From NCBI GenBank assembly GCA_026388915.1, contig JAPLIW010000424.1, forward strand, positions 1-32,079: a stretch of DNA of 32,079 bases. The letters run 5' to 3'. Below, piece after piece: positions 1 to 7,367 of the stretch (the first letter of the stretch is position 1; every line of letters begins with the position of its first letter). Position numbers and translations under genes: made by a program. The notes below the pieces were generated by a model. It was not told the DNA's origin and searched no databases. It was given only the letters and a program-made list of their open reading frames with translations. Source of the DNA: Deltaproteobacteria bacterium (GTDB lineage Bacteria > Desulfobacterota > SM23-61).

Positions 1-765
1 GGGGAAATGGCTACTGGGGTAGTTCACCGGTTGACTCGCTCCGGCATCCGCGTCTGCATCACCGAAATTCCCGAGCCCCTGGCGGTACGGCGGGAGGTGG
101 CCTTTTGCGAGGCGGTCTTCGACGGTCGGAAAGAGGTAGAAGGACTCGTCGCCCGCCGGGTGGCCGATACAAAGGAAATCCTGGAGGCTTGGGAAGAGGG
201 AATGATCCCCCTCCTGGTCGACCCGGAATGTAAAATCCGTGAAGTGCTGAAGCCGCAGGTGCTGGTGGACGCCATTATGGCCAAGAGAAACGTGGGAACC
301 CGGATGGGGGATGCTCCCCTGGTGATCGGCCTGGGCCCCGGGTTCTGCGCCGGAAAGGATGTTCATCTGGTGGTGGAAACCAACCGCGGGCACAACCTGG
401 GGAGGGTGATCGAGGAAGGGGAGGCGGAACCGAACAGCGGCATTCCCGGGGAGATTGGGGGATATACCTGGGAAAGAGTTTTGCGGGCGCCGGGAAGCGG
501 AAGATTGCTGGGAAGCAAGAAAATCGGAGACCCGGTAAAAAAGGGGGAAGGGGTTGCCCGGGTGGAAGGGGCCGTGGTGGAGGCCGGGATCGATGGGGTC
601 CTTAGGGGCATCCTTAGGGACGGCCTTTCAGTCCATCAGGGGATGAAAGTCGGGGACATCGATCCCCGGGGGATTCGGGCCCATTGTTTTACCATTTCCG
701 ACAAGGCCCGGGCTATCGGAGGAGGGGTCCTGGAAGCGATTCTGATGGGGTATGACCAACTCTAG
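1..765 (+). CDS. yqeB: YqeB-family selenium-dependent molybdenum hydroxylase system protein (5' end cut by window)
   Basis: The reading frame is open to the first base. The Met codon at base 7 is probably internal, because family members normally begin with a Gly-rich strand (roughly GGGDLATG) and here the text picks up at MATGVVHRL. The early stretch ITEIPEPLAVRREVAFCEAV is the conserved core of the YqeB/EF2563 family, and VIGLGPGFCAGKDVHLVVET near residues 106-125 is another conserved block. The biochemical role is unknown. The family is known as a genomic marker of selenium-dependent molybdenum hydroxylases, so a late step in enzyme or cofactor maturation is likely. It lies 12 bp upstream of the xdhC-like gene, consistent with one operon. 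Family assignment is firm; the missing N-terminus is probably only a few residues. Confidence 0.85.
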   Translation, partial: GEMATGVVHRLTRSGIRVCITEIPEPLAVRREVAFCEAVFDGRKEVEGLVARRVADTKEILEAWEEGMIPLLVDPECKIREVLKPQVLVDAIMAKRNVGTRMGDAPLVIGLGPGFCAGKDVHLVVETNRGHNLGRVIEEGEAEPNSGIPGEIGGYTWERVLRAPGSGRLLGSKKIGDPVKKGEGVARVEGAVVEAGIDGVLRGILRDGLSVHQGMKVGDIDPRGIRAHCFTISDKARAIGGGVLEAILMGYDQL

Positions 766-777
766 GAGAAAGAGTCG

Positions 778-1566
778 ATGCAAGATCTGTACGAGGAGAT
801 TGTAAGAATCAAAGAGGAAGGAAAGAGGGGAGTCCTGGCAACGGTCGTCCGCACGCAAGGCTCGACGCCGCGGGAAGTGGGGGCGAAAATGCTGGTTCAT
901 GAAGACGGCTCGATCTCGGGGACCATCGGAGGAGGGCGTCTGGAGGCGGCGGTCATAAAAGAGGCCTTGGACACGCTGGCCACGGGAGAACCCCGCACGA
1001 TTCACCATGATCTGACCGGCCCGGAAGCCTCCGAGGTGGGGATGATCTGCGGGGGGACTCTGGAAGTCTACCTCGAACCCATCCTTTCGGGCCCCAAGGT
1101 CTTTCTTTTCGGGGGGGGCCATGTATCCCTACCCGTGGCCCGGCTTTCGAAAATGGCGGGTTTCCGGGTGGCGGTGATCGACGACCGGCCTGAATTTGCC
1201 AACCGGGAACGGTTTCCCGAAGCGGAAGAGGTGATTGCCGAGGAATTTCCCTCGGCCCTGAAAAAATTGAAGACCCACCGCGAGAGCTACCTGGTCATCC
1301 TTACCCGGGGCCACGCCTACGATCAAGAGGTTCTGGAGTGGGCTTTGGGGACGGCGGCCCGCTACGTCGGCATGATCGGAAGCCGGAAGAAAGTCCAGAC
1401 GGTTTTCAGCAACCTGAAGGAGAAGGGCGTATCAGCGGAAAAGCTGAATTCCGTCCATTCGCCCATCGGCCTGGACATCGGGGGCAAGACCCCGGAAGAG
1501 ATCGCCGTGAGCATCGTGGCGGAAATGATCCAGGAAAGGCGCAAGGGGAAGGGCAGGGGGGTATGA
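778..1566 (+). CDS. XdhC/CoxI family molybdenum hydroxylase maturation protein
   Basis: This is a 262-residue protein with the two usual parts: an N-terminal XdhC/CoxI domain (RTQGSTPREVGAKML near residues 25-39, GTIGGGRLE near 48-56, the conserved Cys-Gly-Gly at Cys91) and a C-terminal Rossmann-like XdhC_C domain starting at VFLFGGGHVS (about residue 108). XdhC proteins bind molybdenum cofactor and help insert its sulfurated form into xanthine-dehydrogenase-type hydroxylases. The start has a GAGAAAGAG ribosome site a few bases upstream. The stop overlaps the next gene's start in an ATGA, indicating translational coupling. Placed between yqeB and a mocA/yqeC gene, it belongs to the hydroxylase maturation set. 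The hydroxylase subunits themselves are not in the window. Confidence 0.88.
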   Translation: MQDLYEEIVRIKEEGKRGVLATVVRTQGSTPREVGAKMLVHEDGSISGTIGGGRLEAAVIKEALDTLATGEPRTIHHDLTGPEASEVGMICGGTLEVYLEPILSGPKVFLFGGGHVSLPVARLSKMAGFRVAVIDDRPEFANRERFPEAEEVIAEEFPSALKKLKTHRESYLVILTRGHAYDQEVLEWALGTAARYVGMIGSRKKVQTVFSNLKEKGVSAEKLNSVHSPIGLDIGGKTPEEIAVSIVAEMIQERRKGKGRGV

Positions 1567-2618
1567 TTTCGGCCATCATCCTGGCGGCCGGCGAATCCCG
1601 GAGAATGGGGAGACCCAAGCTGATCCTGGACTGGCAGGGGAAAACCATCCTGCAGCATGTTCTTGACGCGCTGCGGGGTTCTCCCGTGGGCGAAGTGGTT
1701 CTGGTCCTGGGACACGAAGCCGAGCGGATTCGGGGGAGGATTCAGGCTCCGGGGGTCAAGATCGTCATAAACCCCGATTATCGGGAAGGAATGAGCACTT
1801 CTCTCCGTAGGGGCATCCTGGCGGCAGACCCGGACACCCAGGCCTTTCTGGTGGTCCTGGCTGACCAGCCCGGAATCAATCCAAAAATCATCGATGAGTT
1901 AATCCTGAATTTCCGCCAAGCCTTTCCCGGGAAGAACATCGTCGTCCCGGTGATCGAACGAAAAGGGGTCATCGTAACAACCACCACCAAAATCTGGGAG
2001 CCCGCGCCCTCTCCTTCTTTTTCCTTATTCTGTTCCTCTCAGTTTCCCCTGGTAAAGGAATGGGTTACCGGAAAGCTGGGAAGTGTTCCTTATCTGGTCG
2101 TTGCCCGGGAGAAGTTGAACAACGGAAAACTGCGGGGAATTCCTCCCGCATGGATTGAAGAACTCGGATCCTTACCCGGAGTCTCCTTCTTAATTACCGA
2201 AGCGGACGGGGCTGCGGGCCGCTCCCTCAAGGCCGCCCGGGAGGACGAACCCGTTCTGCCGGCCAATTCCAGCCTCCTGGTTCCGGTGGTGGGCATGGAT
2301 GCCTTAGGCTGTCCCTTGGACGACAAGCATGTATTCCGGGCGGATTTGGCCGCCCGTCTTCTCGGCGTGAATCCGGGAATCGAAATCACCGAAGAAGTCA
2401 TAGCCCGTCTTTTAGTGCATATTCTGAGGGACACTCCCCCCAAAGCCAGGGTAATCCCCTTTCTCAACAAGGTCGATCTCCCCGGATGTCTGGAGAAGGG
2501 CAAAAGCCTGGCCAGATATCTCTTATCCTTCAAACCTCCGGGTATTCAGCGGGTGGTCCTGGGTCATGCCCGACAATCTCCGCCGGTGAAAGAAATCATC
2601 GAAAAGCCAAAAGCCTGA
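1563..2618 (+). CDS. Chimeric MocA-like N-terminus fused to YqeC-like C-terminus, both domains incomplete
   Basis: The 351-residue product starts at the ATG overlapping the xdhC stop (ATGA). Residues 1 to about 134 are a MobA-like NTP transferase of the MocA type: IILAAGESRRMGRPKL at the N-terminus, VLGHEAE near 48, NPDYREGMSTSLRRGI near 70-85, LADQPG near 99-104, NIVVPV near 125-130. At about residue 135 the text switches to YqeC: VIVTTTTKIW (136-145), then ITEADGAAGRSLKAA (211-225) and PFLNKVDLPG (299-308). Missing are the C-terminal third of MocA (the GHPVLF block onward) and the N-terminus of YqeC with its P-loop (a GGGGKT-type motif). The parts were probably two adjacent genes joined in frame by a deletion of a few hundred bases, or by an assembly error. 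MocA normally makes molybdopterin cytosine dinucleotide; this protein probably cannot. Family calls are firm; functionality is doubtful. Confidence 0.8.
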   Translation: MISAIILAAGESRRMGRPKLILDWQGKTILQHVLDALRGSPVGEVVLVLGHEAERIRGRIQAPGVKIVINPDYREGMSTSLRRGILAADPDTQAFLVVLADQPGINPKIIDELILNFRQAFPGKNIVVPVIERKGVIVTTTTKIWEPAPSPSFSLFCSSQFPLVKEWVTGKLGSVPYLVVAREKLNNGKLRGIPPAWIEELGSLPGVSFLITEADGAAGRSLKAAREDEPVLPANSSLLVPVVGMDALGCPLDDKHVFRADLAARLLGVNPGIEITEEVIARLLVHILRDTPPKARVIPFLNKVDLPGCLEKGKSLARYLLSFKPPGIQRVVLGHARQSPPVKEIIEKPKA

Positions 2619-2693
2619 AGATTGAATCAGAGGACTATTCTTTTAATCCGCAATCCGCAATCGGAAATCCGAAATGCCAACGAAGATTTCTTC

Positions 2694-2723
2694 TTGACCC
2701 TGACCCGCCGGTCCCCATATACT
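2694..2723 (+). promoter_or_regulatory. sigma70-like promoter for the cupin gene
   Basis: TTGACC at 2694-2699 and TATACT at 2718-2723 are separated by 18 bp, about 100 bp upstream of the cupin start. Both boxes are close to consensus. This implies the cupin gene is transcribed separately from the Mo-hydroxylase genes. Confidence 0.5.
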
Positions 2724-2796
2724 TTCCAGGAGAGGAAATCTTGAATTAAAATCAAGTCTGCTGAGTACCTTGAGAACTGAGCAGAGGTCGGTTATG

Positions 2797-2810
2797 GCAG
2801 ACCGGTCTGC
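2797..2810. promoter_or_regulatory. Perfect 14-bp palindrome upstream of the cupin gene (possible operator)
   Basis: GCAGACCGGTCTGC reads the same on both strands and lies 15 bp before the cupin start and about 75 bp after the -10 box. A dimeric repressor site is possible but no regulator is identified. Confidence 0.35.
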
Positions 2811-2825
2811 GTTGGAGAATAGAAG

Positions 2826-3218
2826 ATGGAAAAAACATCCCGTGTCTTCAAGATCAAAGAGATGAAACCGGTGGACCGCGGTCCCGGTTTGAGGGGCTGG
2901 CCGCTGGTAACCGGCGAAATCGGTTCGGAACATCTGACCACCGGAATCACCGAATTCCAGCCGGGGGCCTTCCTGGCCATGCATATTCACAACTGCGAAG
3001 AGCAGGTCACGGTCATCGAAGGAAAAGCCACGGCGGTCATTGATGGAATCTCCCATCAAGTAACCGCTCCGGATACGACATTCATATTCCCGGGCGTGCC
3101 CCATCGGTTCATCAACACCGGCGACAAACCCATGAAGATTATGTGGGTGTACACGACCACCCAGGTGACCCGGACTTTCGTGGACACGGGGAAAAAAGAA
3201 GATTACTTGAAAAAATGA
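2826..3218 (+). CDS. Cupin domain protein
   Basis: This is a 130-residue single-domain cupin. Cupin motif 1 is visible as GAFLAMHIHNCEEQVTVIEG (about residues 46-65; HxH and Glu would bind a metal). Motif 2 is FIFPGVPHRFIN (about residues 86-97, with the third metal-ligand His). Such small cupins may be sugar isomerases, dioxygenases or ligand sensors; sequence alone does not fix a substrate. The gene stands alone, with its own promoter upstream and a strong hairpin downstream. Length and motifs are normal for the family. Confidence 0.8.
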   Translation: MEKTSRVFKIKEMKPVDRGPGLRGWPLVTGEIGSEHLTTGITEFQPGAFLAMHIHNCEEQVTVIEGKATAVIDGISHQVTAPDTTFIFPGVPHRFINTGDKPMKIMWVYTTTQVTRTFVDTGKKEDYLKK

Positions 3219-3315
3219 ACCAGTTTCGCCGGTTATATCTCTGCGCTCTTTTACTACTAACGTGCAGATTCTTTAAATTCTGCAAAGAAAATTTTCTTTA
3301 GGCAACGATTCTCTG

Positions 3316-3361
3316 AAATCCCCCCAACCCCCCTTTATCAAAGGGGGGCGAGGGGGGATTT
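3316..3361. terminator. Long C/G hairpin after the cupin gene (dispersed repeat type, probable terminator)
   Basis: The arms at 3316-3336 and 3340-3361 are near-perfect inverted copies of an AAAT-C6-N2-C6-TTT unit with a 3-base loop (ATC). The right arm ends in ATTT rather than a long T run, so terminator activity is plausible but not certain. This type of C-run/G-run palindrome occurs as a dispersed intergenic repeat in many bacterial genomes. Confidence 0.55.
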
Positions 3362-3421
3362 CTGGGATGACGGGTGTTGATATGAAAAATTTTGCGGTTT
3401 GTTAAGATTTTTTTCTCGATC

Positions 3422-3451
3422 TTTATCCGCGTTTATCCGTGTTCATCCGCG
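3422..3451. repeat. Three tandem 10-bp units (TTTATCCGCG type)
   Basis: Three consecutive near-identical 10-mers, TTTATCCGCG, TTTATCCGTG and TTCATCCGCG, lie between the hairpin and hisC. Together with the hairpin they account for most of the 290-bp gap before hisC; no gene is visible there. Confidence 0.6.
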
Positions 3452-3508
3452 TCCCATTAGGTCTTTTGTCTTTAAGTCTTTGGCGAATATAAAAGAGGCT
3501 ACCCGATC

Positions 3509-4564
3509 ATGGAATACGTTCGACCTTCCATTGCTGCGATGAAAGGCTATGTGCCGGGAATCCAGCCGGACCCCGCTCAGAAATACATTAAGCTCAACAG
3601 CAACGAGAACCCCTATCCGCCGTCTCCGCGGGTGAGAGAAGTCCTTCAGCGGCTGCATTACGATGATTTGCGGATCTACCCCGACCCGATGAGCCTTGAA
3701 CTCCGGGAAAAACTGGCCCGCCTCCATGGCTTCTCGGCAGAACAAATCATCTGCGGAAACGGTTCGGATGACATCCTGAACATGATCGTGCGGACTTTTG
3801 CCCAGCCCGGCGAAGCCATCGGTTTCTATGAGCCTACTTTCCCGCTGTACAAAGTGCTGGGCGTAATTCAGGGGGTCCGGAACCTGGCCATTCCGGTTAC
3901 CGAGCCCTATGACCGGCCCCCGGACCCGCCTTCGGAAGTAAAAGTCTTTTTCCTGGCCAACCCCAACTCCCCGGTGGGATTCCTGTACCCCCTTTCCTTG
4001 GTCCGGGACCTGGCCCGGAAGGTTCGGGGAGTCTTCGTGGTTGATGAGGCCTACGTTGAATTCGCCCCGGAAAACGCGCTGAGCTTTGTCCGGCAGGTGG
4101 AAAACGTGATCGTGGTTCGCACGGTCTCCAAGTCTTACTCCCTGGCCGGTGTGCGGCTGGGGTATGCCATCGGAAGGGAGACCCTGGTCCAGGAAATGTT
4201 CAAGGTGAAAGACCCTTTCAACGTGAACCGTTTGACCCAGGCAGTGGTGTCGACGGCGCTGGAGGATCAGGATTACTTCCGAAAAAATATTTCCCGGGTC
4301 GTGGGAACCCGAGACTGGTTTAGCCGGGAGGCGCGGGCCCTGGGATACCGGATCATTTCTTCTCAGGGGAACTTCGTGTTCCCTCAACCGCCCCAGAAGG
4401 GGAGAGGAATCAAATTTTTCCAAACCCTCTTCGATCGAAAGATTTTAACCCGCCACTATGATGTAGAGGGACTGCGGGACGGGGTTCGGATGTCCATCGG
4501 CACCCGCGAGGAGATGGAGATCACCCTTCAGGTGATGAGCGACATACTAAAAATACTGAAGTAA
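3509..4564 (+). CDS. hisC: Histidinol-phosphate aminotransferase
   Basis: This 351-residue fold-type I PLP aminotransferase has family length and motifs: KLNSNENPYPPSP near residue 30 (substrate/PLP loop), GNGSDDILNM near 85, NPNSPVG near 151, VVDEAYVEF near 178, and the PLP Schiff-base lysine at Lys208 in TVSKSYSLAGVRLGYA. HisC converts imidazole-acetol phosphate and glutamate to histidinol phosphate in histidine synthesis, and related enzymes also act on aromatic amino acids. No other his genes are nearby, so the enzyme may serve tyrosine/phenylalanine synthesis as well. It is followed 79 bp later by a second aminotransferase on the same strand. Confidence 0.85.
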   Translation: MEYVRPSIAAMKGYVPGIQPDPAQKYIKLNSNENPYPPSPRVREVLQRLHYDDLRIYPDPMSLELREKLARLHGFSAEQIICGNGSDDILNMIVRTFAQPGEAIGFYEPTFPLYKVLGVIQGVRNLAIPVTEPYDRPPDPPSEVKVFFLANPNSPVGFLYPLSLVRDLARKVRGVFVVDEAYVEFAPENALSFVRQVENVIVVRTVSKSYSLAGVRLGYAIGRETLVQEMFKVKDPFNVNRLTQAVVSTALEDQDYFRKNISRVVGTRDWFSREARALGYRIISSQGNFVFPQPPQKGRGIKFFQTLFDRKILTRHYDVEGLRDGVRMSIGTREEMEITLQVMSDILKILK

Positions 4565-4643
4565 CGGAAGGTTAGAAAAGAAAAAATTCCCACCCAATAT
4601 TCTATCATTCCAACATTCCACTATTCCATTTTGAGGAGATTAT

Positions 4644-5828
4644 ATGGCCATTTCAACGAAAATCCAGGGTTACATGGAGCGGGCCTCCTGGATCCGAAAG
4701 ATGTTCGAACAGGGATTGGAGTTAAAAGCCAAAATCGGGGCGGACAAGGTTTTCGATTTCAGCCTGGGAAACCCGAACCTGGAGCCGCCGGAGAAAGTGC
4801 GGAAGACGATCCTGGAAGTCATCGGAGACGAGCGCCCCGGGAAACATGCTTATATGCCCAACGCAGGGTTGAAAGAGACCCGGGAGGCAGTGGCCGGGTT
4901 CCTTGCTAAGGAACACGGGGTTCCCATGACCTGGGAGCAGGTGATCATGACCTGCGGGGCCGGCGGAGCCCTCAACGTTGCCTTGAAAACCATCCTGGAC
5001 GCCGGGGATGAAGTAATCGTCCTGTCCCCCTATTTCGTCGAGTATCTGTTTTATATCGATAATCATAACGGTGTCGGTAAGTTAGCTAAAACAAATGAAG
5101 ATTTTACTTTAAATTTAAAGGAGATTGAGGCGACCATCACTCCCAAGACCAAGGCCATCATTTTGAACTCGCCCAACAATCCATCGGGCCGTATTTATGA
5201 TGAAAAAAGTTTAAGGAATTTGGGAGAACTGTTTGAAACAATTAAACAAAAAAACAATCAAACAATCTATCTCTTATCCGATGAACCCTACAGCAAGATC
5301 GTTTATGACGGAGCCAGGGTTCCGAGTATTTATCAGGCGTACACAGAGAGCATCATTGTCACTTCATACTCCAAGGATCTTTCTTTGCCCGGAGAGCGGA
5401 TCGGCTACCTGGGTGTGAATCCCCGGATGGAAAATTGGAAACAAGCTGTCGACGGCCTCACTTTCTGCAACCGGATTTTAGGTTTTGTGAACGCCCCGGC
5501 TTTGATGCAACGCATCCTTGTCAAGCTTCAGGGGGTATCGGTCAACGTGGCCGAGTATAAATGGAAGAGGGATAACCTGTGCCGGGGATTGGCTGAGGCC
5601 GGGTATTCCTTCGTCAAGCCGGAGGGGGCGTTTTATCTGTTTCCCAAGTCTCCCATCGCTGACGATGTTAAGTTCGTGAATATCCTCCTACAGGAGAATA
5701 TTCTCGGGGTTCCCGGGACAGGCTTTGGAACTCCGGGACATTTCCGTCTCGCATACTGCGTGGAAGACCGGGTCATCGAAGGGTCCCTTGAAGGCTTCCG
5801 CCGGGCTATCCAGAAGGTCTCTCGTTAA
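4644..5828 (+). CDS. Class I/II pyridoxal-phosphate aminotransferase, substrate not assigned
   Basis: This is a 394-residue fold-type I enzyme. SLGNPNLEPP near residue 39, TCGAGGALNVALKTILDAGDEV near 101-122, NSPNNPSGRIY near 175, LLSDEPYSKIVYDG near 210, and PLP lysine Lys244 in TSYSKDLSLPGERIGYLG are all intact. It resembles the aspartate-aminotransferase-like group seen in strict anaerobes; the amino donor cannot be told from sequence. The start ATG follows TTTTGAGGAGATTAT (GAGGAG ribosome site). Two internal stretches (about 5045-5120 and 5195-5270) are strikingly AT-rich compared with the rest of the gene, yet the frame is kept. Confidence 0.8.
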   Translation: MAISTKIQGYMERASWIRKMFEQGLELKAKIGADKVFDFSLGNPNLEPPEKVRKTILEVIGDERPGKHAYMPNAGLKETREAVAGFLAKEHGVPMTWEQVIMTCGAGGALNVALKTILDAGDEVIVLSPYFVEYLFYIDNHNGVGKLAKTNEDFTLNLKEIEATITPKTKAIILNSPNNPSGRIYDEKSLRNLGELFETIKQKNNQTIYLLSDEPYSKIVYDGARVPSIYQAYTESIIVTSYSKDLSLPGERIGYLGVNPRMENWKQAVDGLTFCNRILGFVNAPALMQRILVKLQGVSVNVAEYKWKRDNLCRGLAEAGYSFVKPEGAFYLFPKSPIADDVKFVNILLQENILGVPGTGFGTPGHFRLAYCVEDRVIEGSLEGFRRAIQKVSR

Positions 5829-5843
5829 ACATACTCACGCCCT

Positions 5844-5870
5844 GCCAAGCATGAAAGGGGCCTGGCTTTT
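5844..5870 (+). terminator. Weak candidate terminator after the aminotransferase
   Basis: GCCAAGC (5844-5850) can pair with GCCTGGC (5860-5866) with one mismatch, followed by TTTT. The stem is short and the T run modest. Confidence 0.35.
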
Positions 5871-6154
5871 GCCCTCCTTAAGAAATTACTTTAGGGCCCT
5901 ATAACGTCTGATAATATATATTATGTAAACTAGAAGAAGAAAAAATCTGTGAGCCTGGGCCAGGACCCGGGGATTAGGCGGTACCCTTTAACCTCCCCCT
6001 CCGCAGGCCAATGAAAGTCACGTTTCCTGGGTGATCCGAAAAAAAAGACAATCTCTGCCAAATCCACTTGAACCACCATAATTTCCTTAAGGTAAACTCC
6101 CGGCTCTGCCGGGGGATCTATTAGAGTTTGAAATTTCCGGGATGCTTGAGTTGT

Positions 6155-6414
6155 GGCCCGGGGGCAAGGAGTTTCTGGGCAAAAAGCATCGGCCGGCCTG
6201 GCCCTTTCCTTGGAGGCTTCGACCGGCTTCCGCAGGATGCGGCGGGTCGATCGGGCGTGCCAAATTCGGAATTCGGAATGTGGAATTCGGAATTTCTTGT
6301 TTTTTTTTTCATTCCGCATTCCGCACTCTACATTCCGCATTTCCATTGCCCGCCTAGCCCATGAAATGGAAGCCGCCTCATGATTTTTGCCCAGAAGCTC
6401 CTTGCCCCCGGGCC
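6155..6414. repeat. Large inverted repeat with 35-bp arms
   Basis: Bases 6155-6189 and 6380-6414 are reverse complements at 33 of 35 positions, enclosing about 190 bp. The enclosed DNA itself holds an inverted arrangement of the AATTCCG-type repeat. No transposase frame is inside, so this looks like a non-autonomous, MITE-like or foldback element. Confidence 0.6.
6265..6350. repeat. AATTCGGAATGCGG-type dispersed repeat, inverted pair
   Basis: The left half repeats GGAATTCGGAATGTGG and the right half repeats ATTCCGCATTCCGC after a T10-type spacer, so the two halves can fold on each other. The same motif family occurs near 2641-2680, 22980-23055, 27068-27083 and 28937-28964. Confidence 0.65.
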
Positions 6415-6490
6415 TGGCATCCGCCCGAAGGCCACCTTTCGGTGTGGCGCCCATTTCAATCCGCTTTGAGCGGTTCACTCTTTTTCATAC

Positions 6491-6509
6491 CTCCGGCTCT
6501 GCCGGAGGT
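6491..6509. repeat. Short perfect GC hairpin with TCT loop
   Basis: CCTCCGGC-TCT-GCCGGAGG is an 8-bp perfect stem. A sibling with the same loop, CCCGGC-TCT-GCCGGG, lies near 6102-6116. No T run follows, so these are counted as repeat hairpins rather than terminators. Confidence 0.5.
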
Positions 6510-6532
6510 CATGATTGGAGGGGAAATTGCCC

Positions 6533-6562
6533 TTGACACTCTCCTCCCCTATTTGTTAACCT
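6533..6562 (+). promoter_or_regulatory. Candidate promoter of the amino-acid ABC transporter operon
   Basis: A perfect TTGACA -35 box (6533-6538) is followed after 18 bp by TAACCT (6557-6562), a weak -10. It sits about 40 bp upstream of the ATPase gene start. Confidence 0.4.
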
Positions 6563-6597
6563 TTTAAAGATTTATTGCCGAAAAAAGGAATTGGAGC

Positions 6598-7326
6598 ATG
6601 ATTGAATTCAAAGCGGTCCATAAATGGTTCGGCTCAATCCATGTCCTGAACGAAATTGACCTCTTTATCAAGCCGGGAGAAGTCGTCGTGGTCTGCGGGC
6701 CCAGCGGTTCGGGCAAAAGCACGCTCATCCGGTGCATAAACCGCCTGGAACCGATCCAAAAAGGCAACATTATTGTGGACGGCATTTCCCTCCAGGACCG
6801 CAAGACCAACCTTGCCAAACTGCGGGCCGAAGTGGGGATGGTTTTCCAGCAGTTCAACCTCTATCCCCACAAAACCGCTTTGCAAAATATCGTGCTGGCC
6901 CCGATGAAAGTGCGCAAACAGTCCCGGGAGGAGGCCGAGAGGATCGCCAAGAACCTGATGGCCAAAGTCGGCATTCCGGATAAAATCGGGAGCTATCCGG
7001 CCAACCTCTCGGGCGGCCAACAGCAGCGGGTGGCGATTGCCCGCGCCCTGGCCATGCAGCCCAAAATCATGCTCTTCGATGAACCCACTTCCGCCCTGGA
7101 CCCGGAGATGATCAACGAAGTCCTCGAGGTTATGACCAACCTGGCCCGCGAAGGCATGACCATGATTGTGGTCACCCATGAAATGGGATTTGCCCGGAGG
7201 GTCTCCCACCGCATCATCTTCATGGATGAAGGTCGGATCGTCGAAGAGGGCTCCCCCGACACTTTCTTCTCCCAGCCCAAGAGCGACAGAACGAAGGCCT
7301 TTTTGAGTACCATCTTGACTCACTAA
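6598..7326 (+). CDS. Polar amino-acid ABC transporter, ATP-binding protein (GlnQ-like)
   Basis: This 242-residue ABC ATPase has all motifs: Walker [10 protein letters not shown] (residues 34-42), Q-loop in [10 protein letters not shown], signature LSGGQQQR (about 137-144), Walker [15 protein letters not shown] (about 158-171), and the H-loop His in [11 protein letters not shown]. The text matches the GlnQ/GltL/ArtP polar amino-acid group closely. It energises import by the two permeases encoded downstream. As first gene of the set it has a TTGACA promoter about 40 bp upstream and an AATTGGAG ribosome site. The exact amino acid (glutamate, glutamine, aspartate or basic) cannot be read from the ATPase. 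Confidence 0.93.
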   Translation: MIEFKAVHKWFGSIHVLNEIDLFIKPGEVVVVCGPSGSGKSTLIRCINRLEPIQKGNIIVDGISLQDRKTNLAKLRAEVGMVFQQFNLYPHKTALQNIVLAPMKVRKQSREEAERIAKNLMAKVGIPDKIGSYPANLSGGQQQRVAIARALAMQPKIMLFDEPTSALDPEMINEVLEVMTNLAREGMTMIVVTHEMGFARRVSHRIIFMDEGRIVEEGSPDTFFSQPKSDRTKAFLSTILTH

Positions 7327-7367
7327 ATCACCCGTCTAAGAAAAACCCCTAAAGGAGGTAAAAAGAG

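Larger units (their letters stand above)
5829..6597. other. 769-bp gene-free, repeat-rich intergenic region
   Basis: No convincing gene is present on either strand. The region contains a weak terminator after the aminotransferase, a 35-bp inverted repeat pair (6155-6189 / 6380-6414), the central AATTCCG-type repeat (6265-6350), several GC hairpins with TCT loops (near 6098-6116 and 6491-6509), and a promoter for the ABC transporter at its right end. A 182-codon open frame on the minus strand is made largely of translated repeat and is not credited. Confidence 0.6.

Noticed and set aside
1338-1562. Longer N-terminus for the MocA-YqeC chimera
   Set aside because: The extension overlaps xdhC out of frame. 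The family start MISAIILAAGESRR is at 1563 in an ATGA overlap.
5930-6478. 182-codon open frame on the minus strand in the long gap
   Set aside because: Much of it is translated repeat (MRNVECGMRNEKK, FRIPHSEFRIW) and it spans the inverted arms. No family resemblance and no ribosome site.
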